64,000 nt of DNA from Microbacteriaceae bacterium PS02344. GTDB taxonomy: Bacteria; Actinomycetota; Actinomycetes; Actinomycetales; Microbacteriaceae. The stretch spans positions 1 through 64,000 of the forward strand of contig JASCNZ010000006.1 in the NCBI GenBank assembly GCA_029959905.1, read 5' to 3'. A model generated the notes under the pieces. That model was not told the origin of the DNA. It did no database searches and worked only from the letters and a program-made list of their open reading frames with translations. The position numbers were made by a program, and so were the translations under genes. Positions 27,457-36,107 of this stretch are shown here, piece after piece (position 1 is the first letter of the stretch; each line of letters begins with the position of its first letter).

Positions 27457-29127
27457 TCACACCTGCCGTACCCCCTCCTCGTCGATCTGGAGACGAAGGT
27501 CGAGATCGAGCCGGTCGAGGAAGGCGTCGTCGTGGCTCACCACGAGCACCGCGCCCCGGTACGCCGTGAGCGCGGCGACGAGCTGATCGACCGTGTCGAG
27601 GTCGAGGTTGTTCGTCGGCTCGTCGAGCACCACGAGCTGGGGTGCCGGGTCGGCGAGCAGCAGTGCGGCCAGGGCGACCCGGAACCGCTCGCCGCCCGAG
27701 AGCGCCGAGACCGGCCGATCGACGGCCCCGCCGCGGATCAGGAAGCGGGCGAGCCGGTTGCGCAGCTCCTTCTCGGGCACCCGGGGCGCCGCCTCCCGCA
27801 CGTTGTCGAGCACCGACCTCGCGTCGTCGAGTCCGTCCACCCGCTGCGGCAGGTACCCGACGTGCTCCACATGCACCTCGCCGGTCGCGGCCGGCCGACC
27901 ATGACTCAGGACACCTGGTTCCCCCGCCGCCGCGTCGGCCGGCTCCCGCTGCCCGTCGACCATGCGTCCTGGGTCGTGGACGCGGCCGGCGACCAGCCGT
28001 TCGAGCAGAGTCGTCTTCCCCGCGCCGTTGCGGCCGATCAGCGCGACCCGCTCCGGGCCCTGCACCACCCACGTCCGCTCGGCGTCGCCGATGGTGGCGA
28101 TCCGCCGCCCGCGAGCCACTCCGGGGTCGGGCAGCTCGATGCTCACCGAGTCGTCGGACCGCACGCGGCGACCCGCCTCGTCGAGCGCGGCGCGCGCGGC
28201 ATCCTCCTTCGCACCGACCTCGGTGCGCAACCGGCCCGCCGACACCTCGGCGGCCATCCGGCGTCCGTGCGCGATGATCTTCGGCACGCGCTTCTCGGCC
28301 TCGGCCCTCTTCGCCGTGCGGGCACGGTGCGCCAGCGTGACCTCGGCCTCGATGCGCTGCCGCTTCTCCTTGCGCACGGCCTGTGCGGCATCGCGTTCGG
28401 CCTGCCGGGCTGCATCCTGCTCGCCGTCCAGCCATGTACGCCACTCGGAGTACGGGCCGCCGAACACGCTCAGCGTGCTGCCGTACAGCTCGGCCGTCGC
28501 ATCCATCCGTTCGAGCAGCGACACGTCGTGGCTGACGACGATCAGCGTGCCCTTCCACGTCGAGACCAGACGGGAGAGCGCCGCCCGGGCGTCACGGTCG
28601 AGGTTGTTCGTCGGTTCGTCGAGCAGCGTGATCGGTGCCCTCCGCAGGCGGATGCCGGCGATGGCGACGAGCACCGCCTCGCCGCCCGAGAGCTCCCCCA
28701 CGCGTCGGTCGAGGAGCGCGGGCGCGAGACCTGCGTCGGCGAGGGATGCCTCGGCGCGCGCCTCGACGTCCCACTGGTCGCCGACCGCATCGAAGTGCGC
28801 CGGATCGACGTCGCCGGCGGCGATCGCGCGCACCGCGTCGAGCGGCTCGGCGACCCCGAGCAGGTCCGCCACGCGGCGGTCGACGTCGAGGGTGAGCTGC
28901 TGCGGGAGGTACGCGACCTCGCCGCTCGTCGTGACGGTTCCGGACGAGGGGGTCAGGTCGCCGGCGATCAGGCGCAGGAGCGTCGACTTGCCGGCGCCGT
29001 TGCGGCCGACGAGGCCCGTGCGGCCCGCCGTGAACGCGCCGGACACGGCATCGATCGCGATCGAGCCGTCGGGCCAGGCGAACGAGAGGCGGTCGAGGAC
29101 GACCGCGGAGGAGGGGGTGGATGACAT
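27457..29127 (-). CDS. ABC-F family ATPase
   Basis: 556 aa with two nucleotide-binding domains and no membrane part. Walker [10 protein letters not shown] (~residue 41) and GRNGAGKTT, signatures ELSGGEA and ALSGGER, and [10 protein letters not shown] / [11 protein letters not shown] charged linker (~residues 235-300) joins them. The second domain has a Gly/Ala/Glu-rich insertion after Walker A. Family members act on the ribosome as translation factors or antibiotic-protection proteins; which one is not decidable. AGGAGACACC precedes ATG 29127. The ~250-nt upstream region shows no clear attenuator. Confidence 0.9.
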   Translation of the reverse strand: MSSTPSSAVVLDRLSFAWPDGSIAIDAVSGAFTAGRTGLVGRNGAGKSTLLRLIAGDLTPSSGTVTTSGEVAYLPQQLTLDVDRRVADLLGVAEPLDAVRAIAAGDVDPAHFDAVGDQWDVEARAEASLADAGLAPALLDRRVGELSGGEAVLVAIAGIRLRRAPITLLDEPTNNLDRDARAALSRLVSTWKGTLIVVSHDVSLLERMDATAELYGSTLSVFGGPYSEWRTWLDGEQDAARQAERDAAQAVRKEKRQRIEAEVTLAHRARTAKRAEAEKRVPKIIAHGRRMAAEVSAGRLRTEVGAKEDAARAALDEAGRRVRSDDSVSIELPDPGVARGRRIATIGDAERTWVVQGPERVALIGRNGAGKTTLLERLVAGRVHDPGRMVDGQREPADAAAGEPGVLSHGRPAATGEVHVEHVGYLPQRVDGLDDARSVLDNVREAAPRVPEKELRNRLARFLIRGGAVDRPVSALSGGERFRVALAALLLADPAPQLVVLDEPTNNLDLDTVDQLVAALTAYRGAVLVVSHDDAFLDRLDLDLRLQIDEEGVRQV

Positions 29128-29381
29128 GGTGTCTCCTGTCGAGTGCGGGGTGCACTGACACCGCGCCCGATGCGGCACACGAGAGAGGTGCGGCGGGGCG
29201 GAGTGGCCGGTGGAGTCGGCGATCGTCGGGTCAGCGCGCGGGAAGAGGAGCGCGGAGGCGACGGATCAGATCAATGGACTTCCAGACACGGCGGACAGGA
29301 CGTGACGACGATACCCGCCCTCGACGGATGCGTGCAACCCGGGCGTGTCGCGGCTCGATGACACGCGGCCGGGCGTCCGCG

Positions 29382-30038
29382 TCAGCTCTGGGCGACCCGG
29401 TCGAGCCAGTCGGTGAGGAACCGGTGCACGTCGCCGAGCTCCTCCTCGGAGATGCTGTGCGTGAGTCCGGTGTAGACGCGTCCCGACAGATCGGCGTGGT
29501 CGGGCAACCACTGCGAGGTGTGCGCGATCAGTGCCGGCGGGATCACGTCGTCGGCCGATCCGCGCCCCCAGAACACCACGGGGCGTGAGGCGCGCAGGGC
29601 CTCGTCTCTCGGCAGCTCGCCCGGCGTCGCGTACCCGCTCAGGGCGACCACCGCGCCGAAGCGCTCCGGCGCCAGACGCAGGGCCTGCAGCGAGACCGCG
29701 GCGCCCTGCGAGAAGCCGAGCAGAGCGACGGATGGGGCATCGGCGGCGGCGGCATCGAGCCACCCCAGCAGGGCGCGCGCGGCGGCGGTGACGGCATCCG
29801 CGCTCCGTCCGTCGAGGCCCTCGATGGGGTACCAGGAGCGTCCGGGCATGGGGAAGGGCGGCGCGAGGGGAGCGGCGACGGATGCCACGGCGATGCCCGC
29901 CGGCAGGTACCCGGCGAGACCGAGGAGGTCGTGCTCGTCGGCGCCATAACCGTGCAGGAGTACGAGAAGCGGGCGCCCGTCCCGGTCACCGGGCGCCCAG
30001 AGGGTGGCGGAGTCGTCGATCATCAGCTCGTCGCGCAT
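29382..30038 (-). CDS. alpha/beta hydrolase, phospholipase/carboxylesterase family
   Basis: 218 aa. LLHGYGADEHDLLGL gives the oxyanion hole, LLGFSQGAAVSLQ the Ser nucleophile, the Asp lies in GSADDVIPP, and the His in TGLTHSISEEEL. It is probably an esterase on short acyl or lysophospholipid substrates. Start ATG 30038; a longer ATG start would run into the divergent DUF4916 gene. Confidence 0.87.
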   Translation of the reverse strand: MRDELMIDDSATLWAPGDRDGRPLLVLLHGYGADEHDLLGLAGYLPAGIAVASVAAPLAPPFPMPGRSWYPIEGLDGRSADAVTAAARALLGWLDAAAADAPSVALLGFSQGAAVSLQALRLAPERFGAVVALSGYATPGELPRDEALRASRPVVFWGRGSADDVIPPALIAHTSQWLPDHADLSGRVYTGLTHSISEEELGDVHRFLTDWLDRVAQS

Positions 30039-30051
30039 CCTCCCATGCTGG

Positions 30052-30057
30052 TACAAA
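30052..30057 (+). promoter_or_regulatory. -10 box TACAAA, DUF4916 gene
   Basis: TACAAA ends 6 nt before ATG 30064. The same 25-nt gap must also serve the divergent esterase start at 30038, which has CAGCAT 6 nt before it on the other strand. Confidence 0.4.
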
Positions 30058-30063
30058 AGAGGG

Positions 30064-30666
30064 ATGGCGGTGCGCACACCTGATCCCGATCCCGAGCCCG
30101 ACGACGGCATGGGCGCGTTCAGCGGCGGCCAGCCGCCGGCCCCGGACGCCAACCCCGGGTGGCTGAGCGACATCGAGCTCGAGGAAGCCCGTCGACACCT
30201 TCCGATGCTCTACGTCGAGGCGATCCCGGTGCGCACCGACGGCTCGGGTCAGGTGACGGAGATCGGCATCCTGCTGCGCTCCACACCGCTGGGCGAGATC
30301 ACCCGCACCATCGTCTCGGGCCGCGTGCGGTTCGGTGAGACCATCCGCGACGCGCTGTTCCGCCACGTCGAGAACGATCTCGGCCCCATGGCGTTCCCGC
30401 TGCTGCCGCCGCAGCCGCTGCCGTTCACGGTGGCCGAGTACTTCCCGATCCCGGGCGTGAGCGCGTACCACGACGACCGGCAGCACGCGGTGTCACTGGC
30501 CTACGTCGTGCCCGTGACGGGCACGTGCGAGCCGCGGCAGGACGCGCTGGAGGTCACCTGGTTCTCGCCCGAGGCCGCCGGCTCCGACGCCGTGTGGGCC
30601 GAGATGGAGGGCGGCCGCGGCACGCTCATCCGGCAGGCTCTCGCGCACCTCGGCCTGCTGCGCTGA
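30064..30666 (+). CDS. DUF4916 (NUDIX-like) protein
   Basis: 200 aa. After a Pro/Asp-rich 35-residue leader come WLSDIELEEARRHLPMLYVE, LLRSTPLGEITRTIVSGRV, GETIRDALFRHVENDLGPMA and PFTVAEYFPIPG, the DUF4916 signature. The fold is NUDIX-like, but a canonical NUDIX box is not evident, so catalysis is uncertain. Convergent with ltaE. Confidence 0.85.
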   Translation: MAVRTPDPDPEPDDGMGAFSGGQPPAPDANPGWLSDIELEEARRHLPMLYVEAIPVRTDGSGQVTEIGILLRSTPLGEITRTIVSGRVRFGETIRDALFRHVENDLGPMAFPLLPPQPLPFTVAEYFPIPGVSAYHDDRQHAVSLAYVVPVTGTCEPRQDALEVTWFSPEAAGSDAVWAEMEGGRGTLIRQALAHLGLLR

Positions 30667-30716
30667 GGCGCGCCCCCGTCCGAGGACGACCGCTGCGCCG
30701 AGACGCGCCGCGCCCG

Positions 30717-31781
30717 TCAGGACGTGAGGCGCGAGAGCTCGGCGACGAACGCGTCGACGTCGTCCTCGTGGGTGTCGAAGGAGCACATCCAGCGCACCTC
30801 GTTGCGCGCCGGGTCCCAGTCGTAGAACCGGAACGACTCGCGCAGGCGGTCGGCGACGCCGTCGGGAAGAGTGGCGAACACGCCGTTCGCCTGGGTGGGC
30901 TGGGTGAAGGAGACGCCGGTGATCGTGCCGGCGGCGATGCCCTGCTCGATCTCGGCGCGCAGGCGGGCGGCCATCGCGTTGGCGTGCCGGGCGTTGCGCA
31001 GCCAGAGGTCGCCCTCGAGCAGCGCCACGAGCTGTGCGGACACGAAGCGCATCTTCGACGACAGCTGCATGTTGAACTTGCGCGAGTACACGAGCCCGTC
31101 GGATGCCTCGGGGTTCAGCACCACGACCGCCTCGCCGAGCATGGCGCCGTTCTTCGTGCCGCCGAAGCTGAGCACGTCGACGCCGGCGTCGCGGGTGAAG
31201 GCGGCGAACGGCACGTCGAGCGCCGCCGCCGCGTTCGAGAGGCGCGCGCCGTCCATGTGCAGCTTCATGCCGTGACCGTGCGCGTGGTCGGCGATCGTGC
31301 GCACCTCGTCTGGCGTGTACAGGGTGCCCAGCTCGGTCGACTGGGTGATCGACACGACGAGCGGCTGCGCGCGGTGCTCGTCGCCCCAGCCCCAGGCCTC
31401 GCGGTCGATCAGCTCGGGGGTGAGCTTGCCGTCGTCGGTGGGCACGGTGAGCAGCTTGAACCCGCCGATCTTCTCGGGGGCGCCGCCCTCGTCGACGTTG
31501 ATGTGGGCGGTGGAGGCGGCGATGACCGCGCCCCAGCGCGGCAGCATCGACTGCAGCCCGGTGACGTTGGCGCCCGTGCCGTTGAACACGGGGAAGGCCT
31601 CGGATGCCTCGCCGAAGTGGGCGCGAACGACCTCCTGCAGACGCGCGGTGTACACGTCGCTCCCGTAGGCGCCCTGGTGGCCGTCGTTGGCCTCGGCGAT
31701 GGCCGCGAGGACCTCGGGGTGGATGCCGGAGTAGTTGTCGCTGGCGAAGCCCCGCACCGCGGGGTCATGCTGAATCGTCAC
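30717..31781 (-). CDS. ltaE: low-specificity L-threonine aldolase-type PLP enzyme
   Basis: 354 aa fold-type I PLP protein of the beta-eliminating lyase family. FASDNYSGIHPEVLAAI at the N-terminus, HMDGARLSNAAAAL (Asp contacting the pyridine N) and SFGGTKNGAM with the Schiff-base Lys match threonine aldolases that cleave threonine or allo-threonine to glycine and acetaldehyde. GTG 31781 is placed by a TAGGCT box 6 nt upstream. Confidence 0.88.
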   Translation of the reverse strand: MTIQHDPAVRGFASDNYSGIHPEVLAAIAEANDGHQGAYGSDVYTARLQEVVRAHFGEASEAFPVFNGTGANVTGLQSMLPRWGAVIAASTAHINVDEGGAPEKIGGFKLLTVPTDDGKLTPELIDREAWGWGDEHRAQPLVVSITQSTELGTLYTPDEVRTIADHAHGHGMKLHMDGARLSNAAAALDVPFAAFTRDAGVDVLSFGGTKNGAMLGEAVVVLNPEASDGLVYSRKFNMQLSSKMRFVSAQLVALLEGDLWLRNARHANAMAARLRAEIEQGIAAGTITGVSFTQPTQANGVFATLPDGVADRLRESFRFYDWDPARNEVRWMCSFDTHEDDVDAFVAELSRLTS

Positions 31782-31787
31782 CGATCC

Positions 31788-31856
31788 AGCCTAGTCGGGC
31801 CGCACGCGCGCCGACGCGAAGTGCCCCTGTTCGATGTCGGTGGTCGGACGTACCCT
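31788..31856. promoter_or_regulatory. divergent -10 boxes of ltaE and MFS gene
   Basis: Minus-strand TAGGCT (31788-31793) lies 6 nt before the ltaE GTG, and plus-strand TACCCT (31851-31856) lies 6 nt before the MFS ATG. The two genes share an 81-bp gap with both predicted transcripts leaderless. Confidence 0.5.
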
Positions 31857-31862
31857 CGATCC

Positions 31863-33290
31863 ATGCAGCGGACCGTGGAGAGCAGGGCGTTCCTGAACGT
31901 GCTCGTCAACACGCTGATCGCCAACGTGACGACCAGCTTCCTCTGGTTCGCGCTCACCTTCTGGGTCTACATCGAGACGCAGTCGGTGCTCGCGACCGGG
32001 GTCATCGGCGGCGCCTACATGCTGTTCGTCGCCTTCTTCGCCATGCTGTTCGGCACGATCGTCGACCGCCACCGCAAGCACGCGGTCATGCTGCTGTCGA
32101 GTGTGATCTCCGCGGTGGCCTTCCTGGTCGCCGGCGTGCTGTATCTCGCGCAGCCCGAGTCGGCGCTGCTCGATCTCGGCGGCCCGTGGTTCTGGCTCTT
32201 CTCCGCCGTCATCCTCTTCGGGGGCGTGATCGAGCAGCTGCGCAACATCGCGCTGTCGACGACCGTGACGCTGCTCGTGCCCGAGGAACGGCGCGCGAAT
32301 GCGAACGGCCTGGTCGGAACCGTGCAGGGCATCGCCTTCCTCATCACCAGCGTCTTCTCCGGCTTGTCGATCGGCTTCCTCGGTATGGGGTGGACGCTGG
32401 CGATCGCGATCGCCGCGATGGCGGTGACGTTCGTGCATCTGCTCTTCATCCGCATCCCCGAGGGCGACCCGCAGGTCGACCCCGAGGCGAAGAGCGCGCT
32501 CGACTTCCGCGGCAGCGTCCGCGCCATCCGCCTCGCCCCCGGTCTCTTCGCTCTGATCGTCTTCTCGACGTTCAACAACCTCATCGGCGGGGTCTACATG
32601 GCCCTCATGGACCCGTACGGGCTCACGCTCTTCGACGCGCAGACCTGGGGTTTCGCGCTGGCGTTCGCCTCGACCGGCTTCCTGATCGGCGGGGGGCTCG
32701 TGGCGAAGTTCGGCCTGGGGGCGAAGCCCGTGCGCACCATGCTGCTGGTCGTGATCGCCATGGGCGCGCTCGGGGCGGTGTTCATGCTGCGCGAGTGGTG
32801 GTGGCTCTATGTGCTGGGCATGTGGGTCTACATGGCCCTGGTTCCGCCCGTCGAGGCCGCCGAGCAGACGGTCATCCAGAAGGTGGTGCCGTTCGAGAGG
32901 CAGGGCCGGGTGTTCGGGGTCGCGGCGGCGATGGAAGCCGCGGCTGCGCCGATCACGGCGTTCCTCATCGCTCCGATCGCCGAGTTCCTCATCATCCCGT
33001 TCATGGACAGCCGCGAGGGGCAGCGTCAGTGGGGGTGGCTGCTCGGCGACGGCGACGCCCGCGGGATCGCGTTGGTGTGTCTGTTCGCCGGACTCATCAT
33101 GGTCGTGGCGGGGGTCCTCGCGTTCTTCACGAAGTCGTACCGCCGTCTCACCGAGCTCTACGCCGAGGCGCCCGAGCAGAACGTCGCCGCGGCGAACGCC
33201 GACACGCAGGCGCGGAGTGCGCCCGATGGGCCGGGTGCGCCGGACCTGCCTGATGCGCCGCCCGTCGTTCCCGGCGCCTCCCAGCTCTGA
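31863..33290 (+). CDS. MFS transporter
   Basis: 475 aa with twelve predicted membrane helices. The loop after TM2 (GTIVDRHRKHAVMLL) is the MFS motif A region. RANANGLVGTVQGIAF and PFERQGRVFGVAAAMEAAA resemble macrolide/multidrug-type or EntS-like exporters of the MFS-3 group. The substrate is unknown. The C-terminal 45 residues are Ala/Pro/Asp-rich and cytosolic. The gene ends directly before the GTGTCTC repeat array. Confidence 0.87.
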   Translation: MQRTVESRAFLNVLVNTLIANVTTSFLWFALTFWVYIETQSVLATGVIGGAYMLFVAFFAMLFGTIVDRHRKHAVMLLSSVISAVAFLVAGVLYLAQPESALLDLGGPWFWLFSAVILFGGVIEQLRNIALSTTVTLLVPEERRANANGLVGTVQGIAFLITSVFSGLSIGFLGMGWTLAIAIAAMAVTFVHLLFIRIPEGDPQVDPEAKSALDFRGSVRAIRLAPGLFALIVFSTFNNLIGGVYMALMDPYGLTLFDAQTWGFALAFASTGFLIGGGLVAKFGLGAKPVRTMLLVVIAMGALGAVFMLREWWWLYVLGMWVYMALVPPVEAAEQTVIQKVVPFERQGRVFGVAAAMEAAAAPITAFLIAPIAEFLIIPFMDSREGQRQWGWLLGDGDARGIALVCLFAGLIMVVAGVLAFFTKSYRRLTELYAEAPEQNVAAANADTQARSAPDGPGAPDLPDAPPVVPGASQL

Positions 33291-33302
33291 GCAGGCCCCG
33301 CC

Positions 33303-33392
33303 CCCGAGACACCACATCCCCCACGAGGCACCACAGCGCGCGTGGCGTCTCCCAGCGCACATTGTGTCTCCCAGCGCACGTGGTGTCTCGGG
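33303..33392. repeat. composite inverted repeat 1
   Basis: CCCGAGACACCAC (33303-33315) pairs over 13 bp with 33380-33392. Inside, GAGGCACCAC (33325-33334) pairs with 33342-33351 with one mismatch and one G-T pair, loop AGCGCGC. Confidence 0.7.
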
Positions 33393-33497
33393 ACAGGCGT
33401 GGCCTGGACGAAACACTGTGTCTCGGGGCGGGCGGGGTGTGTCACGGCGTGTGGTGTCTCGCGGGCCAGGCGGTGGTGTCTCGCGTGCCAGGCGGCA

Positions 33498-33564
33498 GTG
33501 CCGCGGGGTGGACGGTGGCCGTAACGCCGCCGAGACACCAGATTGGCCGTGAGACATCACGGCG
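33498..33564. repeat. 67-bp direct repeat, copy 1
   Basis: Begins GTGCCGCGGGGTGGACGGTG and ends CATCACGGCG; differs from the copy at 33626-33692 by two substitutions. Confidence 0.9.
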
Positions 33565-33578
33565 GGCCTGGTGTCTCG
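33531..33578. repeat. composite inverted repeat 2
   Basis: Outer stem CGAGACACCAG (33531-33541) pairs perfectly with 33568-33578. Inner stem GCCGTGA (33546-33552) pairs with TCACGGC (33557-33563) around a GACA loop. Four unpaired bases on each side separate the stems. Confidence 0.8.
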
Positions 33579-33625
33579 TGGCGGATGTGGTGTCTCACGG
33601 CGTGTGGTTTTTCGGGAAGTAAGCG

Positions 33626-33692
33626 GTGCCGCGGGGTGGACGGTGGGCGTAACGCCGCCGAGACACCAGATTGGCCGTGAGGCATCACGGCG
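33626..33692. repeat. 67-bp direct repeat, copy 2
   Basis: Second copy of 33498-33564, 128 bp downstream in the same orientation. Confidence 0.9.
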
Positions 33693-33706
33693 CACGTGGT
33701 GTTTCG
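33659..33706. repeat. composite inverted repeat 3
   Basis: Same architecture as repeat 2. Outer CGAGACACCAG (33659-33669) pairs with GTGGTGTTTCG (33696-33706) with one G-T pair and an end mismatch. Inner GCCGTGA (33674-33680) pairs with TCACGGC (33685-33691) around GGCA. The right outer arm lies outside the 67-bp duplication, yet pairing is kept. Confidence 0.75.
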
Positions 33707-33848
33707 TGATGGGCGTGGTGTCTCGGTGCGGATGAGCATCGCGGCGCGGATGCGACTCAGCGCAGTCGCGACGCTCGTGGTCTCCCGGCGCCCGTGTGTG
33801 ACGGCGCGCATGCGGCGTACGCGCGCCCGACCGCACTGGCGCCCGCGG

Positions 33849-34505
33849 TCAGTCCAGGTCGATCACCCGGTCGTTGAGCGACGCTGCGCCGAGGTCCGGC
33901 GCCTCGTCGTCCCACAGGCGCAGCAGGCGCGCGGTGAGCAGGTCCGGGTCGAGCGTCTTCGCGCGGAACACCACGGATGCGGCGCGCAGCGGCTCCCCGG
34001 CCTCGCGTGCTGCCTTCGCCCACCCCTGCGCGACCGCGCGCGTCCATGCCTCGCTCGCCGCCTTCACCGCGGCGTAGTTCGCTCCGCCCGCGAGCGGGCG
34101 GCCGACCGCGGTCGACGAGACGATCGCGAAGCGTCCGGCCTCCGCCGCACGCAAAGCGCCGTCGAACGCCCGGCTCGTCGCCCGCACCGCCTCCAGCGCG
34201 GGGAGGAGGGCATGGAAGTCCTCGTCGGACTGCCCCCCGAGCCCTCCGCCCCCGCGCCAGCCCCCGACCAGCGGCACCACGGCATCCACTCCGCCCCGCT
34301 CTGCCGCGAGTCGTGCCGCGAGCGCCGTCATGTCGGCCAACGACGTCGCATCGGCGACTTCGACCCGCGCACCGGCCTCGGCCAACGCGGCCAGACGCTG
34401 CGCCGAGCGGCCGGTCGCGACGACGCGCCACCCCGCCGTGAGCAGGGCGCGAGCCGCAACGAGGCCCGTCGTGCTGGTAGCGCCCGCGAGAACGACCGTC
34501 TTCAT
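33849..34505 (-). CDS. SDR family NAD(P)-dependent oxidoreductase
   Basis: 218 aa short-chain dehydrogenase. The cofactor turn is VLAGATSTTGLVAA, a variant of GxxxGxG. IVSSTAVGRPLAGGANYAAVK carries the Ser, Tyr and Lys of the active site. It contains a Gly-rich loop (VGGWRGGGGLGG). It sits 90 nt behind the DUF6421 gene on the same strand, so both probably share the Lrp-linked promoter. ATG 34505 is preceded by GAGAGGTGAGT. Confidence 0.85.
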   Translation of the reverse strand: MKTVVLAGATSTTGLVAARALLTAGWRVVATGRSAQRLAALAEAGARVEVADATSLADMTALAARLAAERGGVDAVVPLVGGWRGGGGLGGQSDEDFHALLPALEAVRATSRAFDGALRAAEAGRFAIVSSTAVGRPLAGGANYAAVKAASEAWTRAVAQGWAKAAREAGEPLRAASVVFRAKTLDPDLLTARLLRLWDDEAPDLGAASLNDRVIDLD

Positions 34506-34595
34506 ACTCACCTCTCGTGGCGTGCGTCGTTCCTGCGGCCGGAGCAGCGGGCGTCCGCCCGGCGCGTCCGGCCGCAGGAGCTCGAACCGCGCTGT

Positions 34596-36035
34596 TCAGT
34601 CGTCGGTGCCGCGGATGCCGACAGTCGACTCGATGACGGTCTTCATCTTCTTGTCGAGCGCTTCGAAGAACATCGACAGCGGGAACTCGTCGTCGAGCAC
34701 GGCGTCGGTGTAGCCCTTCGGTGCTCCGGCGAGGATCTCGTCGGACAGGCCGCGGGCCCACTGCGAGGCCGGGTGCGGGGTGAGCACCGAGCGCACGAGG
34801 TCGTACGCGGCGAGCCAGTGCGCCGTCTTCGGGCGGTCGATCGAACGCCAGTACAGGTCGTCGATCGCATCGCCGAGGGCGACCACCGCGTCGGGCACGG
34901 CCTCCCAGTCGAAGGCGAGGGCGGTGTCGGTCCAGTGCAGCACGCCGCGCTGGTGCAGCCAGGCGAACAACAGCTGACCGCCGAGACCGTCGTAGTTGCG
35001 CACGCGCGACCCGGTGATCGCGAAGCGGAAGATGCGGTCGAAGATCACTGCGTACTGCACGAGCGGCGCGTGAGCGAGCATGTCCTGCTCGGTGGCCGGC
35101 AGCTCTTCGCCCGCCTCGACGCGCGCCGTGAGACCGCGCTGGATCTTGACCGACTCGCGGAACGCGGTCAGGTCGCAGCGCAGCTCTTCGAGCGAGTACA
35201 GGAAGAACGGCATCCGCTGCTTGATCATGAACGGGTCGAACGGCAGGTCGCCGCGCATGTGCGTGCGGTCGTGGATGATGTCCCACATCACGAAGGCGCG
35301 CTCGGTGAGCGCCTGATCGTCGAGCATCTCGGCGGCGCGCTCGGGCAGCTCGAGCTTGGTGATCTCGGCGGCGGCGCGCGTGACGCGGCGGTAGCGGGCG
35401 GCCTCGCGGTCCTGGAAGATCGCACCCCACGTGAACGAGGGGATCTCGCGCATCGCGACGGTCTCGGGGAACAGCACGGCTGAGTTGGTGTCGTAGCCCG
35501 GGGTGAAGTCGACCAGGCGCAGCGAGACGAACAGCTTGTTGCCGTAGTCGCCTGCCTCGAGGGCGCCGATGAACTCGGGCCAGATCGTCTCGACGATGAG
35601 CGCCTCGACGAGGCGGTCGCTCGACCCGTTCTGCGTGTACATCGGGAACACCACGAGGTGGCGGATGCCGTCGACGCGGTGCTCCTGGGGCTGGAAGGCG
35701 GCGAGCGAGTCGAGGAAGTCGGGCACGCCGAAGCCCTCTGCTGCCCAGCGGTCGAAGTCGACGATCGAGGCGGCGAGGTACTCCGCGTCGTGCGGGAAGG
35801 CGGGGGCGAGGGCGCGGATGCCGGTGGTGATCGCTCGGACGAGGTCACGCGCCGTCGCGTGGTGTGCGGCGTCGGGGATCGAGCCGTCCTTGATCTGGAA
35901 CTCGCGGATCGCGGTGGCGGCCTCCTTGAGCTGCGCCCAGGCGGCGGAGGTCTCGGCCGTGGCGGCGTCCTCGACGACCTCGGGTTCGCCGACGATGGCC
36001 GAAGCTGCAGAGCTGTGGGCGGAAATGATGGACAT
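34596..36035 (-). CDS. DUF6421 family protein
   Basis: 479 aa, soluble. Family blocks include WDIIHDRTHMRGDLPFDPFM, SLEELRCDLTAFRES and YDGLGGQLLFAWLHQRGVLHW; the His/Asp/Arg-rich first block suggests a metal or catalytic site, but no activity is known. AGGAGG lies 6 nt before ATG 36035. The triad DUF6421, SDR and divergent Lrp/AsnC regulator recurs in actinobacteria (from memory), so the three probably form a functional unit. Confidence 0.8.
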   Translation of the reverse strand: MSIISAHSSAASAIVGEPEVVEDAATAETSAAWAQLKEAATAIREFQIKDGSIPDAAHHATARDLVRAITTGIRALAPAFPHDAEYLAASIVDFDRWAAEGFGVPDFLDSLAAFQPQEHRVDGIRHLVVFPMYTQNGSSDRLVEALIVETIWPEFIGALEAGDYGNKLFVSLRLVDFTPGYDTNSAVLFPETVAMREIPSFTWGAIFQDREAARYRRVTRAAAEITKLELPERAAEMLDDQALTERAFVMWDIIHDRTHMRGDLPFDPFMIKQRMPFFLYSLEELRCDLTAFRESVKIQRGLTARVEAGEELPATEQDMLAHAPLVQYAVIFDRIFRFAITGSRVRNYDGLGGQLLFAWLHQRGVLHWTDTALAFDWEAVPDAVVALGDAIDDLYWRSIDRPKTAHWLAAYDLVRSVLTPHPASQWARGLSDEILAGAPKGYTDAVLDDEFPLSMFFEALDKKMKTVIESTVGIRGTDD

Positions 36036-36054
36036 CGGGACCTCCTATCGAGGA

Positions 36055-36100
36055 AATTGCCGGAAACTTTCCGGTCAATACGGAAAGCAAACGATATTCT
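36055..36100. promoter_or_regulatory. palindromic operator and lrp promoter
   Basis: CCGGAAACTTTCCGG (36060-36074) is a perfect palindrome with a 1-nt centre. ATTG before and CAAT after extend it to 36055-36079 with a one-base offset. Another CGGAAA half-site follows at 36081. TATTCT (36095-36100) is the lrp -10 box, 7 nt before ATG 36108. The palindrome would overlap the lrp -35 and lie just upstream of the DUF6421 ribosome-binding site, fitting control of both genes by the Lrp protein. Confidence 0.65.
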
Positions 36101-36107
36101 TACACGT

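Larger units (their letters stand above)
33303..33784. repeat. GTGTCTC/GAGACAC interspersed repeat array
   Basis: The 558-nt gap between the convergent MFS and SDR genes (33291-33848) holds no credible gene. Exact GTGTCTC starts at 33364, 33383, 33418, 33454, 33476, 33571, 33590 and 33718; exact GAGACAC at 33306, 33532 and 33660; one-base variants (GCGTCTC, GTGTCAC, GAGACAT, GTGTTTC) fill in. Many neighbours are 19-22 bp apart, including a tandem 22-mer (33451-33472 and 33473-33494, one mismatch). Opposed copies form hairpins. Not a CRISPR. Confidence 0.85.

Noticed and set aside
29128..29381. Regulatory leader (attenuator or small ORF) upstream of the ABC-F gene
   Set aside because: A short GTG-started frame overlaps the gene start, but I see no ribosome-binding site for it, no paired hairpins and no T-run.
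33342..33622. Short open frames inside the repeat array
   Set aside because: Composition follows the repeats, no ribosome-binding site or -10 box, and the frames differ between the two 67-bp copies.
33291..33848. Possible CRISPR array
   Set aside because: Repeats are 7-11 bp in both orientations with uneven spacing and sequence shared between spacers; no cas gene is present.
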